Positions 52,650-59,558 of a stretch of DNA of 59,558 bases are shown here, in pieces. The DNA lies in contig CAJOGX010000010.1 in NCBI GenBank assembly GCA_905234175.1, forward strand, positions 1-59,558. The letters are read 5' to 3'. Source of the DNA: an uncultured Selenomonadaceae bacterium. Lineage in GTDB: Bacteria > Bacillota > Negativicutes > Selenomonadales > Selenomonadaceae. Numbering within the stretch: position 1 is the stretch's first letter; each line of letters starts with the position of its first letter. Made by a program: the position numbers and the translations under genes. Under the pieces are notes generated by a model. That model did no database searches. It was not told the DNA's origin and saw only the letters and a list, made by a program, of their open reading frames with translations.

Positions 52650-53412
52650 GATTTTCACCGGCTTTCATAAAAACTTCGCGCGCGTCGAAAACGGGGCCGT
52701 CCTTACAAATTTTTTTCCGGCCGCTAAGCGTGTCGATTGAGCAACTGAGACACACGCCCAGCCCGCAAGCCATGCGCCGTTCGAGCGAAACTTTGCAGGG
52801 AATATTATTTTCGCTGGCGATTTGAGCGACGCCGCGCATCATAATTTCTGGGCCGCAGGTATAAATTGCCGCGTAGTCTTCGTAGTCGAGAACTTCGGGC
52901 AAAAGATTCGTGACGAAGCCGAGGCTGCCGAAACTGCCGTCGTCCGTCGTGATAAAAACTTTGCCGACTTCGGGTTTAAATTCCTTAATCCAAAATTCGA
53001 CTTCGCCGCGATTTTTCCCGCCAATGAGCACGTCAACCTCACCGACTTTTTCCGCCACGCTTAACAAAGGCGCCAGCCCCATACCGCCGCCGACGAGCAA
53101 AATTCTGCCGGTAACGCCGGTGTCGAAGCCGTTGCCGAGAGCGCCGAGGAGGTTCAGCGTGTCGCCGGCTTTTTTAGCGGAAAGGACTTCGGTGCCGTGA
53201 CCTACGACGCGGTAAAAAATTTTCACGACGCCGTTTTCAGCTGAGGCGATACCGAGCGGGCGGCGCAATGTAAATTCGTCAGCGAGCTTTACCTGAACGA
53301 ACTGACCGGCGCGGGCAGTTTCAGCCAGCTCCTGCGCGAAAAGTTCAAGCCGGAAAATATTTTCAGCCACGGCGGTGTTGGATTTAATTTCTGCGTCAAA
53401 AATTTTAGCCAT
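52642..53412 (-). CDS. pyrK: Dihydroorotate dehydrogenase electron-transfer subunit PyrK
   Basis: FAD and [2Fe-2S] protein that passes electrons from PyrD to NAD. The 256-residue protein has the FAD-binding RRPLGIAS motif, a nucleotide loop [13 protein letters not shown], and the C-terminal cluster [13 protein letters not shown]...ICKDGPVF with four cysteines. Start at ATG 53412; it overlaps the BrnA-like antitoxin stop by 8 bases and the pyrD start by 8 bases. This is the usual partner of class 1B enzymes in Firmicutes. Confidence 0.96.
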   Translation of the reverse strand: MAKIFDAEIKSNTAVAENIFRLELFAQELAETARAGQFVQVKLADEFTLRRPLGIASAENGVVKIFYRVVGHGTEVLSAKKAGDTLNLLGALGNGFDTGVTGRILLVGGGMGLAPLLSVAEKVGEVDVLIGGKNRGEVEFWIKEFKPEVGKVFITTDDGSFGSLGFVTNLLPEVLDYEDYAAIYTCGPEIMMRGVAQIASENNIPCKVSLERRMACGLGVCLSCSIDTLSGRKKICKDGPVFDAREVFMKAGENHG

Positions 53413-53587
53413 TGTCATTCGCCTGCCTGCGTATTGGATTGACGCGCCGGAACTTTTTTAGCTGTTCCTCGGTGAGCTCTGGGCAATCTTCGTCGAAAAC
53501 GATTGGGCGCCCCTTGAGCGCGCGAATTTCCTCGCGTTCCTCTTCCGTCAAAGGTCTGCCAATTTTAATAGTTTTCCGCACAATCAT
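53405..53587 (-). CDS. BrnA-like antitoxin
   Basis: A 60-residue basic and acidic protein that follows the BrnT toxin gene with a 23-base overlap, in the toxin-first order typical of brnTA. The middle reads TEEEREEIRALKGRPIVFDE and then CPELTEEQLKKFRR, which fits the short antitoxins of this class; a clear DNA-binding fold cannot be named. AAAGGAGAG lies upstream within brnT. Its stop overlaps the pyrK start, so antitoxin and pyrimidine genes are coupled. Assignment rests mainly on pairing. Confidence 0.75.
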   Translation of the reverse strand: MIVRKTIKIGRPLTEEEREEIRALKGRPIVFDEDCPELTEEQLKKFRRVNPIRRQANDNG

Positions 53588-53873
53588 AGTAAACTCTCCT
53601 TTCAGCAGCGGTTGCCTCTCTGGCAGAAATCAGCCGAATAGTTTCCGTCCTTTCAGTGTAGACGACGAATAAAATTTCTTCGACTTTACCGATAACCTGC
53701 CAGCGGTCTTCGACAGTAGAATGAAGCTCATCAAAAAATTCAACGCGATTGTCATCGTCAAAAATCTGCGTCGCAACTTCAAAACTGATACCGTGTTTAA
53801 TTTTGTTAAGCCTGTCTTTTTCGCTGTCCCATTCAAAATTTCTGTCGCCGAATCTAACTTTTACATCAGTCAT
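53565..53873 (-). CDS. brnT: BrnT-family ribonuclease toxin (DUF497)
   Basis: A 102-residue RelE-fold toxin. Family signatures are clear: FEWDSEKDRLNKIKHGISF near the N-terminus, the middle DRWQVIGKVEEILFVVYTER and the C-terminal IRLISAREATAAERRVYY. BrnT cuts RNA and is held by BrnA. It lies between carB and pyrK. Its ribosome site (GGGGGGA) is inside the 3' arm of a hairpin at 53880-53907 that also looks like the carB terminator, so its expression may be limited at the RNA level. Confidence 0.9.
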   Translation of the reverse strand: MTDVKVRFGDRNFEWDSEKDRLNKIKHGISFEVATQIFDDDNRVEFFDELHSTVEDRWQVIGKVEEILFVVYTERTETIRLISAREATAAERRVYYDCAENY

Positions 53874-53907
53874 AAAAAAAATCCCCCCACGAGCCTGCAG
53901 GAGGATT
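53874..53907 (-). terminator. Hairpin with T-run between carB and brnT
   Basis: On the minus strand AATCCTCC (53907-53900) pairs with GGGGGGATT (around 53888-53880), followed by eight T that run up to the brnT ATG. It has the form of an intrinsic terminator for carB. The G-run of its 3' arm is also the only good ribosome site for brnT, so folding would both end transcription and hide that site. Confidence 0.7.
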
Positions 53908-53936
53908 GTAACATTTTCAGTTAAGCTTGTCGATAA

Positions 53937-56900
53937 TTATGCGAGTTCGTCGCCGCCGCCGACGTAATCCTGAATCGCCAGCGAATAAACATGCCGCCGG
54001 TCGCGCATCGTAGTCAGCATACGCAGAACTTCCCACGCGGTATCCAGACTCGTGAGGCAGGGAATGCCGTGCTCAACGGTCGCGCGGCGAATCTTGAAGC
54101 CGTCGCGCATGACGTGCTTGCCAGGCGCCTGCGTATTGATAACCATGTGAATTTTGCCCGCCTTAATCCGCTCGATAATGTCAACACTGCGCTGGTGAAC
54201 TTTGCCGACGACTTCCGTGTCAATACCAATCGCCTGCAGCGCGCGAGCCGTGCCCTCCGTCGCCACGAGCTTGAAGCCCAGCTCTGAAAAAGCCTTGGCG
54301 AGCTCCTTCATTTCGTCCTTGTCCTTGTCGGCAATCGTAAACAGAATGCAGCCGTTTTTGGGAATGTTCATACCGGCGCCGGTAATCGCCTTGTACAGCG
54401 CGCGGGCGTAGTGGTAGTCAATGCCCATGACTTCGCCGGTCGACTTCATTTCCGGTCCCAGCGAAATGTCAACGTCCTGCATTTTCGCGAAAGAGAACAC
54501 CGGCGCTTTAACTGCCGTGTACGGTTTCGGCTCAATAAGCCCCGAATGGAAGCCCATTTCTTTGAGCGTGTGCCCCAGCGCGACGCGCGTCGCAACGTTT
54601 ACCATTTTGATATTCGTGACCTTGCTGAGGAAAGGCACCGTGCGGCTCGAACGCGGGTTGACTTCGATAACGTAAACTTTGCCGTCCGCAACGACGTACT
54701 GAATGTTCAGCAGCCCTTTGATGTGCAGCGCCAGCGCGAGGCGTTTCGTGTAGTCGGTAATTGTGTAGATAACGCGCGAATGCAAAGTCTGCGGCGGGTA
54801 AACGGCAATGCTGTCGCCGCTGTGAACGCCCGCCCGCTCGACGTGCTCCATAATCCCAGGAATCACCACGTCAACCGCGTCGCAAATCGCGTCAACTTCA
54901 ACCTCCGTGCCCTGCATGTACCTGTCAACCAGAACGGGGTGGTCGGGCGTAATCTTGACGGCGCGGCTCATGTAATCGCGCAGTTCCTCTTCGGTGTAGA
55001 CAATTTCCATGGCGCGACCGCCCAGCACGTAGCTCGGACGAACCATGACGGGATAGCCAATTTCCGCCGCCCCAGTAATCGCGTCTTCAAGATTCGTCAC
55101 GCTAATCCCGCGCGGACGCGGAATGTTGACTTCCGCCAGAACTTCATCAAAGCGCTCCCTATCCTCAGCGCGGTCAATATCGTCAACGCTCGTGCCAAAA
55201 ATTTTCACGCCGGCTTCCGCCAGACTCGCCGCAAGGTTAATCGCCGTCTGCCCGCCAAACTGCACGATAACGCCTTCGGGCTGTTCCTTATCGATAATGT
55301 TGAGCACGTCCTCAGTCGTCAGCGGCTCGAAGTACAGCCTGTCGGAAACGTCGAAGTCCGTCGAAACGGTTTCGGGGTTGTTATTGATAATAATCGCCTC
55401 GACGCCCATTTCTCTAAGCGCCCAGACGGAATGAACGGAGCAGTAATCGAACTCGACGCCCTGCCCGATTCTGATAGGGCCGGAACCCAGCACGATAACT
55501 TTGCGCTTGTCGCTGATTTGAACTTCGTCGTGGTCGGCGCGGTAGGTGGAGTAGTAGTACGGCGTGGCGTCGAACTGCGCGGCGCAGGTATCAACCATTT
55601 TGAATTTCGGCAGGATATTATTTTCCAGCCGCAGCGCGCGAATTTCCTTCATGGTCTTGCCGGTAAGCTCGGCGATAGATTTATCAGCCAGCCCAATCAG
55701 CTTGGCTTCGCGCAGGAGTTCAGCGGTGAGAGTTTCGCGCTGGAGTTTATTTTCCATGTCGGCGATATTTTTAATTTTGGCGATAAACCACTGATTGATT
55801 TTCGTAATGTCAAAAATTTCGTCGACGGTCGCGATACCACGGCGCAGGGCTTCAGCGATAACGAAAAGCCGCTCGTCGTTGACGCTCCTTAAACGGCGCA
55901 AAACTTTGGCGTCGTCCCAGTCTTTGAACTGCTCCATATACAGCCGGTTGACGCCAATTTCCAGGCTGCGGACGGCTTTCAGAATCGCGCCTTCAAAGCT
56001 GAGGTCAATGCTCATGACTTCGCCGGTCGCCTTCATCTGCGTGCCAATGGTCTTGTCGGCGTAGAGGAATTTGTCGAAAGGCCAGCGCGGGAACTTAACC
56101 ACGACGTAATTTACCGCCGGTTCAAAAATATCGTGCGCCAGCTCGTCCAGCGTAAAGCCAATCGCAATTTTGGAAGTTATCCGCGCAATCGGGTAGCCGG
56201 TCGCCTTACTTGCCAGCGCAGAGGAACGACTCACGCGGGGATTGACTTCAATCACGTAGTAATCCTGGCTGTTCACGTCCAGCGCGAATTGAACGTTGCA
56301 GCCGCCTTCAATGCCCAGCGCGCGAATCATTTTAATGCTGGCGGTCTTCAAAAGTTCGTAATCGGATTTGCTGAGGCTCTGGCAGGGCGCCACAACAATC
56401 GAATCGCCGGTGTGCACGCCAACCGCGTCAACGTTTTCCATATCGCAGACCGCCACGCAGTTATCGTTGCCGTCGCGCATGACTTCAAATTCAATTTCCT
56501 TCCAGCCGGCAACACTGCGCTCAATCAGCACCTGACCAATCATCGAATATTTCAAGCCGCGAATGACAATTTCAACAAGCTCTTCCTCGTTTTCAGCGAT
56601 ACCGCCGCCGGTGCCGCCCAGCGTGTACGCCGGACGCACAATCAGCGGGTAGCCAATCTCGTTAGCGAAGGCAACTGCGCCGTGAACATCTTCAACAATC
56701 GTGGATTCGGGAATCGGCTCGCCAATCGCCTGCATGGTTTCCTTGAAAAGCTCGCGGTCTTCCGCCTTTTTGATAGCGTCCAGCGGCGTGCCCAAAAGTT
56801 CGACACTGTATTTTTCCAGCACGCACGCTTCAGCAAGTTTGACTGCCAGATTTAAGCCCGCCTGCCCGCCGAGCGTCGCCAGTAAGCCGTCGGGGCGTTC

Positions 56901-57140
56901 CTTTTCGATTATCGCCGTCAGAAAATCTACCGTCAGCGGCTCGATGTACACGCGGTCGGCAATGTTCACGTCCGTCATAATCGTCGCGGGGTTGGAGTTC
57001 ACCAGCACGACTTCCAGCCCTTCCTCCTTGAGCGCGCGGCACGCCTGCGAACCGGCGTAGTCAAATTCCGCCGCCTGCCCAATCACTATCGGGCCCGAAC
57101 CTATAACCATCACTTTGTTGAGATGCTGTTTTTTCGGCAT
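53937..57140 (-). CDS. carB: Carbamoyl-phosphate synthase large subunit
   Basis: Makes carbamoyl phosphate from bicarbonate, ATP and glutamine-derived ammonia for pyrimidine and arginine synthesis. The 1,067-residue chain is full length: N-terminal half with [20 protein letters not shown] and the ATP-grasp loop [13 protein letters not shown], a matching second half with [17 protein letters not shown] and [14 protein letters not shown], and a C-terminal MGS-like regulatory domain. ATG at 57140 follows AAGGGGA. carA, the glutaminase subunit, is not adjacent; upstream is a phosphatase gene. Confidence 0.98.
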   Translation of the reverse strand: MPKKQHLNKVMVIGSGPIVIGQAAEFDYAGSQACRALKEEGLEVVLVNSNPATIMTDVNIADRVYIEPLTVDFLTAIIEKERPDGLLATLGGQAGLNLAVKLAEACVLEKYSVELLGTPLDAIKKAEDRELFKETMQAIGEPIPESTIVEDVHGAVAFANEIGYPLIVRPAYTLGGTGGGIAENEEELVEIVIRGLKYSMIGQVLIERSVAGWKEIEFEVMRDGNDNCVAVCDMENVDAVGVHTGDSIVVAPCQSLSKSDYELLKTASIKMIRALGIEGGCNVQFALDVNSQDYYVIEVNPRVSRSSALASKATGYPIARITSKIAIGFTLDELAHDIFEPAVNYVVVKFPRWPFDKFLYADKTIGTQMKATGEVMSIDLSFEGAILKAVRSLEIGVNRLYMEQFKDWDDAKVLRRLRSVNDERLFVIAEALRRGIATVDEIFDITKINQWFIAKIKNIADMENKLQRETLTAELLREAKLIGLADKSIAELTGKTMKEIRALRLENNILPKFKMVDTCAAQFDATPYYYSTYRADHDEVQISDKRKVIVLGSGPIRIGQGVEFDYCSVHSVWALREMGVEAIIINNNPETVSTDFDVSDRLYFEPLTTEDVLNIIDKEQPEGVIVQFGGQTAINLAASLAEAGVKIFGTSVDDIDRAEDRERFDEVLAEVNIPRPRGISVTNLEDAITGAAEIGYPVMVRPSYVLGGRAMEIVYTEEELRDYMSRAVKITPDHPVLVDRYMQGTEVEVDAICDAVDVVIPGIMEHVERAGVHSGDSIAVYPPQTLHSRVIYTITDYTKRLALALHIKGLLNIQYVVADGKVYVIEVNPRSSRTVPFLSKVTNIKMVNVATRVALGHTLKEMGFHSGLIEPKPYTAVKAPVFSFAKMQDVDISLGPEMKSTGEVMGIDYHYARALYKAITGAGMNIPKNGCILFTIADKDKDEMKELAKAFSELGFKLVATEGTARALQAIGIDTEVVGKVHQRSVDIIERIKAGKIHMVINTQAPGKHVMRDGFKIRRATVEHGIPCLTSLDTAWEVLRMLTTMRDRRHVYSLAIQDYVGGGDELA

Positions 57141-57169
57141 AAACACTTCCCCTTTGAATTTTAAAAATC

Positions 57170-58414
57170 TTAAGCCGCCGCGCTTTCCTGTCCGTAGTAG
57201 GCGTTGAACGCGTCGTCGAAGCGCTGGAGCACGTCTTCAAAATAGTAAAAACCGTCAGCGTTCGTCTGGAGTCCTTTAAGGCGGAGCGGGAAAATCATTG
57301 GCGGATTTTCGAGCGTCAGCGTCGTTTTATTTCTAATCTGCTCGGAACTTGCGTAAATCATTTTGAGCGCGGCATATTCAATTCCGTCGTCGCCCAGCCG
57401 CTTTTCAATGACGAACTTCACGCCAATCGGCGTTTTATGCTCGATAGTTTGCGGCAGAGAATATTCTTCGACGCCGAGCGCAGGCAGGAAAGAAGCGATG
57501 TTTGAATCGTGACCGCAGATAAAAGTAAACTTGCGGTTTTTCAGCGCGAGTTCGTCACGCATGACGTCCAGGAGCTGATGAGAGGTGCTGACTGAAATTG
57601 CCGGAGTGCCCTGAAATGTTTCCATTGCAATTTCTTTTATCGCCACGATTTTTTCCCATTCGGAAAGTTTCAGCCTGTGCCCGAAGGCGGCCTCTTTAAG
57701 GTTGTCCATTTCGTAATATTGGAGCGACAGGGCGTCGGACGCGGCGTTTATTCCAGTAAAAATCCCGTGAACTTTATATTGTCCGTCAGCGTCGAGGTAC
57801 GCGCCGAAATCTTTCAGCGGCAGATTCGTCAAGCCGTTTTCCTTAGCGATTGCGGAATTTTTGAAGTCGAGAACTTTTTCGAGGAGCCTGTAATTTTCCG
57901 CAATGTTGACTTTAGCCGTCCGCGCGTTCAGCTGAGAAATCGCCAGATCTTTCATGTAGGCATTAGAGAAATTCGAGCCGTCGAAAAGAGGCTCCATTTT
58001 GCCAATTTCGAGGTGGTGTTCAACTTTGACGTTCGCCACGGGGAGCATACCGCTGGAAAAAAACTGCGCGGTCGCGATTGTGCGCTGGTAGGAATTGGCG
58101 TAGAAACGCATTTCGCCTTCCGCAGGCAGATAATTTTCGGTGATAAGATTTTCGCTGACAAGCCACTGGCGGAAATATTGCCCCATGATAGTTTCGAGCT
58201 CGCCGCCCCTCAGCGAAAGTTCGCCCTTCGCCGAAGTCCATTTGAACCATTTGTGCGGCGTCATTACGTAGGTCAAATCGTAGCCGTGACGTGTCGGAGA
58301 GCGAAGGTTGTGGCGGCTGAATACGAGCACGCTTTCCAGCTGATAATTCTGAGCCTGAGCCGTCGCGCAAATTCCCAACAGAAAAATCGCAGCGACGATA
58401 AAAATTTTTTTCAA
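57170..58414 (-). CDS. agp: Periplasmic glucose-1-phosphatase-like histidine acid phosphatase
   Basis: A 414-residue exported phosphatase. A signal peptide (cleavage near residue 21, ATAQA) precedes the histidine phosphatase motif SRHNLRSP; the Asn in RHN (not Gly) and the overall pattern ([43 protein letters not shown]) match E. coli Agp more than phytases. It would release phosphate from glucose-1-phosphate in the periplasm. The TTG start at 58414 has GGAGG upstream and overlaps the stop of the restored upstream frame (TTGA). carB follows after 29 bases. Confidence 0.88.
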   Translation of the reverse strand: MKKIFIVAAIFLLGICATAQAQNYQLESVLVFSRHNLRSPTRHGYDLTYVMTPHKWFKWTSAKGELSLRGGELETIMGQYFRQWLVSENLITENYLPAEGEMRFYANSYQRTIATAQFFSSGMLPVANVKVEHHLEIGKMEPLFDGSNFSNAYMKDLAISQLNARTAKVNIAENYRLLEKVLDFKNSAIAKENGLTNLPLKDFGAYLDADGQYKVHGIFTGINAASDALSLQYYEMDNLKEAAFGHRLKLSEWEKIVAIKEIAMETFQGTPAISVSTSHQLLDVMRDELALKNRKFTFICGHDSNIASFLPALGVEEYSLPQTIEHKTPIGVKFVIEKRLGDDGIEYAALKMIYASSEQIRNKTTLTLENPPMIFPLRLKGLQTNADGFYYFEDVLQRFDDAFNAYYGQESAAA

Positions 58415-58593
58415 GTTAATTCCTCCTTTGAATTAATCAACAGAAAATCTTCATGAGCGGGATTGAACATTTTTGTTATCGTTGCAATTTCCTCGTCAGT
58501 TGGGTCAAGCAGCGCGAATTTGTTAAGCCGCCCTTCGAGGTACAAAAACCTTGCATGTGCCGCCGGAATTATCATAGCTCCCAATCCCCCCCC
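58411..58593 (-). other. Out-of-frame C-terminus of the glycosyltransferase-like gene
   Basis: If one G is removed from the tract at 58586-58593, the frame of the upstream gene continues for about 60 codons and stops with TGA at 58413-58411. This stretch reads like protein: GAMIIPAAHARFLYLEGRL, then NKFALLDPTDEEIATITKMF and a polar end. The stop overlaps the agp TTG start as TTGA, the same coupling seen elsewhere in the window. This strongly suggests that the longer frame is the original gene end. The frame as read leaves an otherwise unexplained 108-base gap. Confidence 0.75.
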
Positions 58594-59558
58594 AATTTGT
58601 CGGGCTGTAATAATTTGTATTCTGCTCAGATTTTATAAATTTGTCGCCGACGAAATCGCCTTCAAAAAATCTGTCGTCCAGAATGAAATCAAAAGCTGTG
58701 TCGCGTTCGTGGAAAATTTCAGCGAGCCTTTTGCCTTTCTCGGAAAGCCCCTGCGCGATGGCGATGAAATCTTTTTTCTGCGGCCTGAGGCTGAAGGTGG
58801 CGGCAACGTCCCTCACGAAACGGCTTCTGTCTTCGCAACGCGCGCGGTAGGCGGTCTGCTTAGCGTAATTTTCGTCGAAGTTCTCGAACACGTCGCGGAT
58901 TTTGTCAAGCACCGCCGTAACTTCAAAATTGTTATCGTCGAACTTGAACTCGGCGGGAATGTTTTTTACATCAACGTCGTTGCCGGCGGAACCGCGTTTG
59001 CCGGTTATGACGACGCAGCCGGAAAGGGCGGCCTCGCGCGGGATTCTGTCCCTGCCTGGGTGGTGACCGAAGTCGATATAAACTTTGGCGGCGGCTAAAA
59101 GTTCCTGAACCTGCGCGGGCGTCATATTTTCAATCGGGCGCCAGTCAATATCTTCGCCGAGCAGTTTTAAAATGCCGGTAATGTTCGCACCTTTTTTTGG
59201 GTTGTAAGCGACGAAATTTTCTTTTTTGTCAAGATTAATTTTATCTGCGCGAACGAGGAACGCCTGACTGAGGTAATCGCCGACGAAACGTATGCGCTTT
59301 TTATCGATACCGTTAAGCGTGGCGAACTGGCGGGCGTATTCGGACTGAAACCAGTGCTCGGTGCTATCTTCGTCGAAGTAGAAAAGTTTGGGCATGGGCG
59401 CGGCGAGAGCATTTTCAGCGCGTGCCATGATAAGGTTGGCGATATTGCTGATGTAATTATCGACGCTCAGCCACCACATAATTTTCCGAATGCGCCGGTA
59501 AGCGAAATAGGAATCGTTAGCGGTTTCCGGCATAATCAGCACGTTGTGGGGCTTGTCC
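58523..59558 (-). CDS. Glycosyltransferase-like protein, 5' end outside the window, frame broken at poly-G
   Basis: The frame is open to the right edge, so the N-terminus is missing; about 344 residues are seen. It has two Rossmann-like parts, with PKLFYFDEDSTEHWFQSEYA and FVAYNPKKGANITGILKLLG, and the later AKVYIDFGHHPGRDRIPREA and ALSGCVVITGKRGSAGNDVD, a pattern seen in GT-B-type glycosyltransferase-like proteins of surface polysaccharide loci. As read, it stops at 58523 shortly after an 8-G tract, and the last about 24 residues after the tract do not look like natural protein. A one-base change in the tract restores a longer C-terminus. The sugar and acceptor are unknown. Confidence 0.7.
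   Translation of the reverse strand, partial: DKPHNVLIMPETANDSYFAYRRIRKIMWWLSVDNYISNIANLIMARAENALAAPMPKLFYFDEDSTEHWFQSEYARQFATLNGIDKKRIRFVGDYLSQAFLVRADKINLDKKENFVAYNPKKGANITGILKLLGEDIDWRPIENMTPAQVQELLAAAKVYIDFGHHPGRDRIPREAALSGCVVITGKRGSAGNDVDVKNIPAEFKFDDNNFEVTAVLDKIRDVFENFDENYAKQTAYRARCEDRSRFVRDVAATFSLRPQKKDFIAIAQGLSEKGKRLAEIFHERDTAFDFILDDRFFEGDFVGDKFIKSEQNTNYYSPTNWGGIGSYDNSGGTCKVFVPRRAA
58586..58593. repeat. Homopolymeric C8/G8 tract inside a coding region
   Basis: Eight C on the plus strand (G on the coding strand), the longest homopolymer of G or C in the window, lies exactly where the reading frame of the glycosyltransferase-like gene breaks. Such tracts change length by slippage and act as on/off switches in surface-modification genes of several bacteria. 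Confidence 0.85.

Noticed and set aside
54411-55892. A 493-codon open frame on the plus strand
   Set aside because: It lies wholly antisense to carB, whose motifs are complete. Its composition is that of a shadow frame (rich in Arg, Asn, Val), and it has no recognisable motif or fitting ribosome site.
1-59558. tRNA or rRNA genes, CRISPR arrays, transposases, phage genes
   Set aside because: I saw no cloverleaf, no rRNA stretch, no spaced direct repeats and no transposase or integrase motif in any frame.

Overview
The window (59,558 bp) reads as the chromosome of a Gram-negative-type Firmicute, most likely class Negativicutes (Selenomonadales-like). This is inference from gene content and order: dprA / topA-like / trmFO / hslV / hslU synteny, a class 1B dihydroorotate dehydrogenase pair (pyrK-pyrD), rbfA-nrnA-truB, a flagellin lysine methylase with a chemotaxis receptor, and periplasmic enzymes with cleavable signal peptides (glucose-1-phosphatase, M48 protease). 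Genes are packed, often with 4-base stop/start overlaps (ATGA, GTGA, TTGA), and TTG or GTG starts are common. I see no rRNA, tRNA, CRISPR array or transposase.

Layout. 0-12.8 kb: end of an MFS transporter; a methyl-accepting chemotaxis protein; a leftward run metK - EamA transporter - DUF262/DUF1524 protein - small acidic protein; then rightward queH, a ribokinase-like gene, mutS and a MntA/HepT toxin-antitoxin pair, meeting a nucleoside transporter. 12.9-24.8 kb: M18 aminopeptidase, murD, a small secreted protein, murG, dprA, a degenerate topoisomerase I-like gene, trmFO, hslV, hslU and a ThrE-type exporter. 24.8-32.6 kb: an orphan sorbitol-type PTS IIA, a secreted protein, ribE-ribBA-(aldo/keto reductase)-ribH, a phosphodiesterase, rbfA-nrnA-truB and an FMN reductase-like protein. 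32.7-37 kb: a tightly overlapping module of Sel1-repeat protein, MoxR ATPase, a metallopeptidase-like protein with a broken catalytic motif, and an intact HExxH-VWA protein. 37-43.8 kb: fliB, a YoeB toxin pair behind thrC, divergent hom-thrB, a LysR regulator and a small unknown gene. 43.8-50 kb (leftward): response regulator - histidine kinase - M48/TPR protease; pth, an M50 protease, a secreted protein and an ADP-ribose pyrophosphatase. 50-57.1 kb (leftward): carB - brnT - brnA - pyrK - pyrD - pyrF - pyrE. 57.2 kb to the end: a glucose-1-phosphatase and a glycosyltransferase-like gene interrupted at a poly-G tract.

Most interesting points: (1) pyrD encodes an N-terminal DUF4145 (HEPN-like) domain of the kind found at the N-terminus of type I restriction HsdR subunits, fused in frame to a complete dihydroorotate dehydrogenase. 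(2) The gene in the topA position has lost key TOPRIM residues and part of the core, yet keeps its zinc fingers. (3) The four-gene Sel1/MoxR/metallopeptidase-like/HExxH-VWA module contains a duplicated DUF2201-type domain, one copy without its catalytic Glu. (4) Toxin-antitoxin or restriction-like modules repeatedly sit inside housekeeping operons (metK, mutS, thrC, carB-pyrK). (5) The last gene carries an 8-G tract; removing one G restores a long C-terminus that ends in a TTGA overlap with the next gene, suggesting phase variation or a sequencing indel. (6) The HNH nuclease motif of the DUF262/DUF1524 protein has His replaced by Leu.
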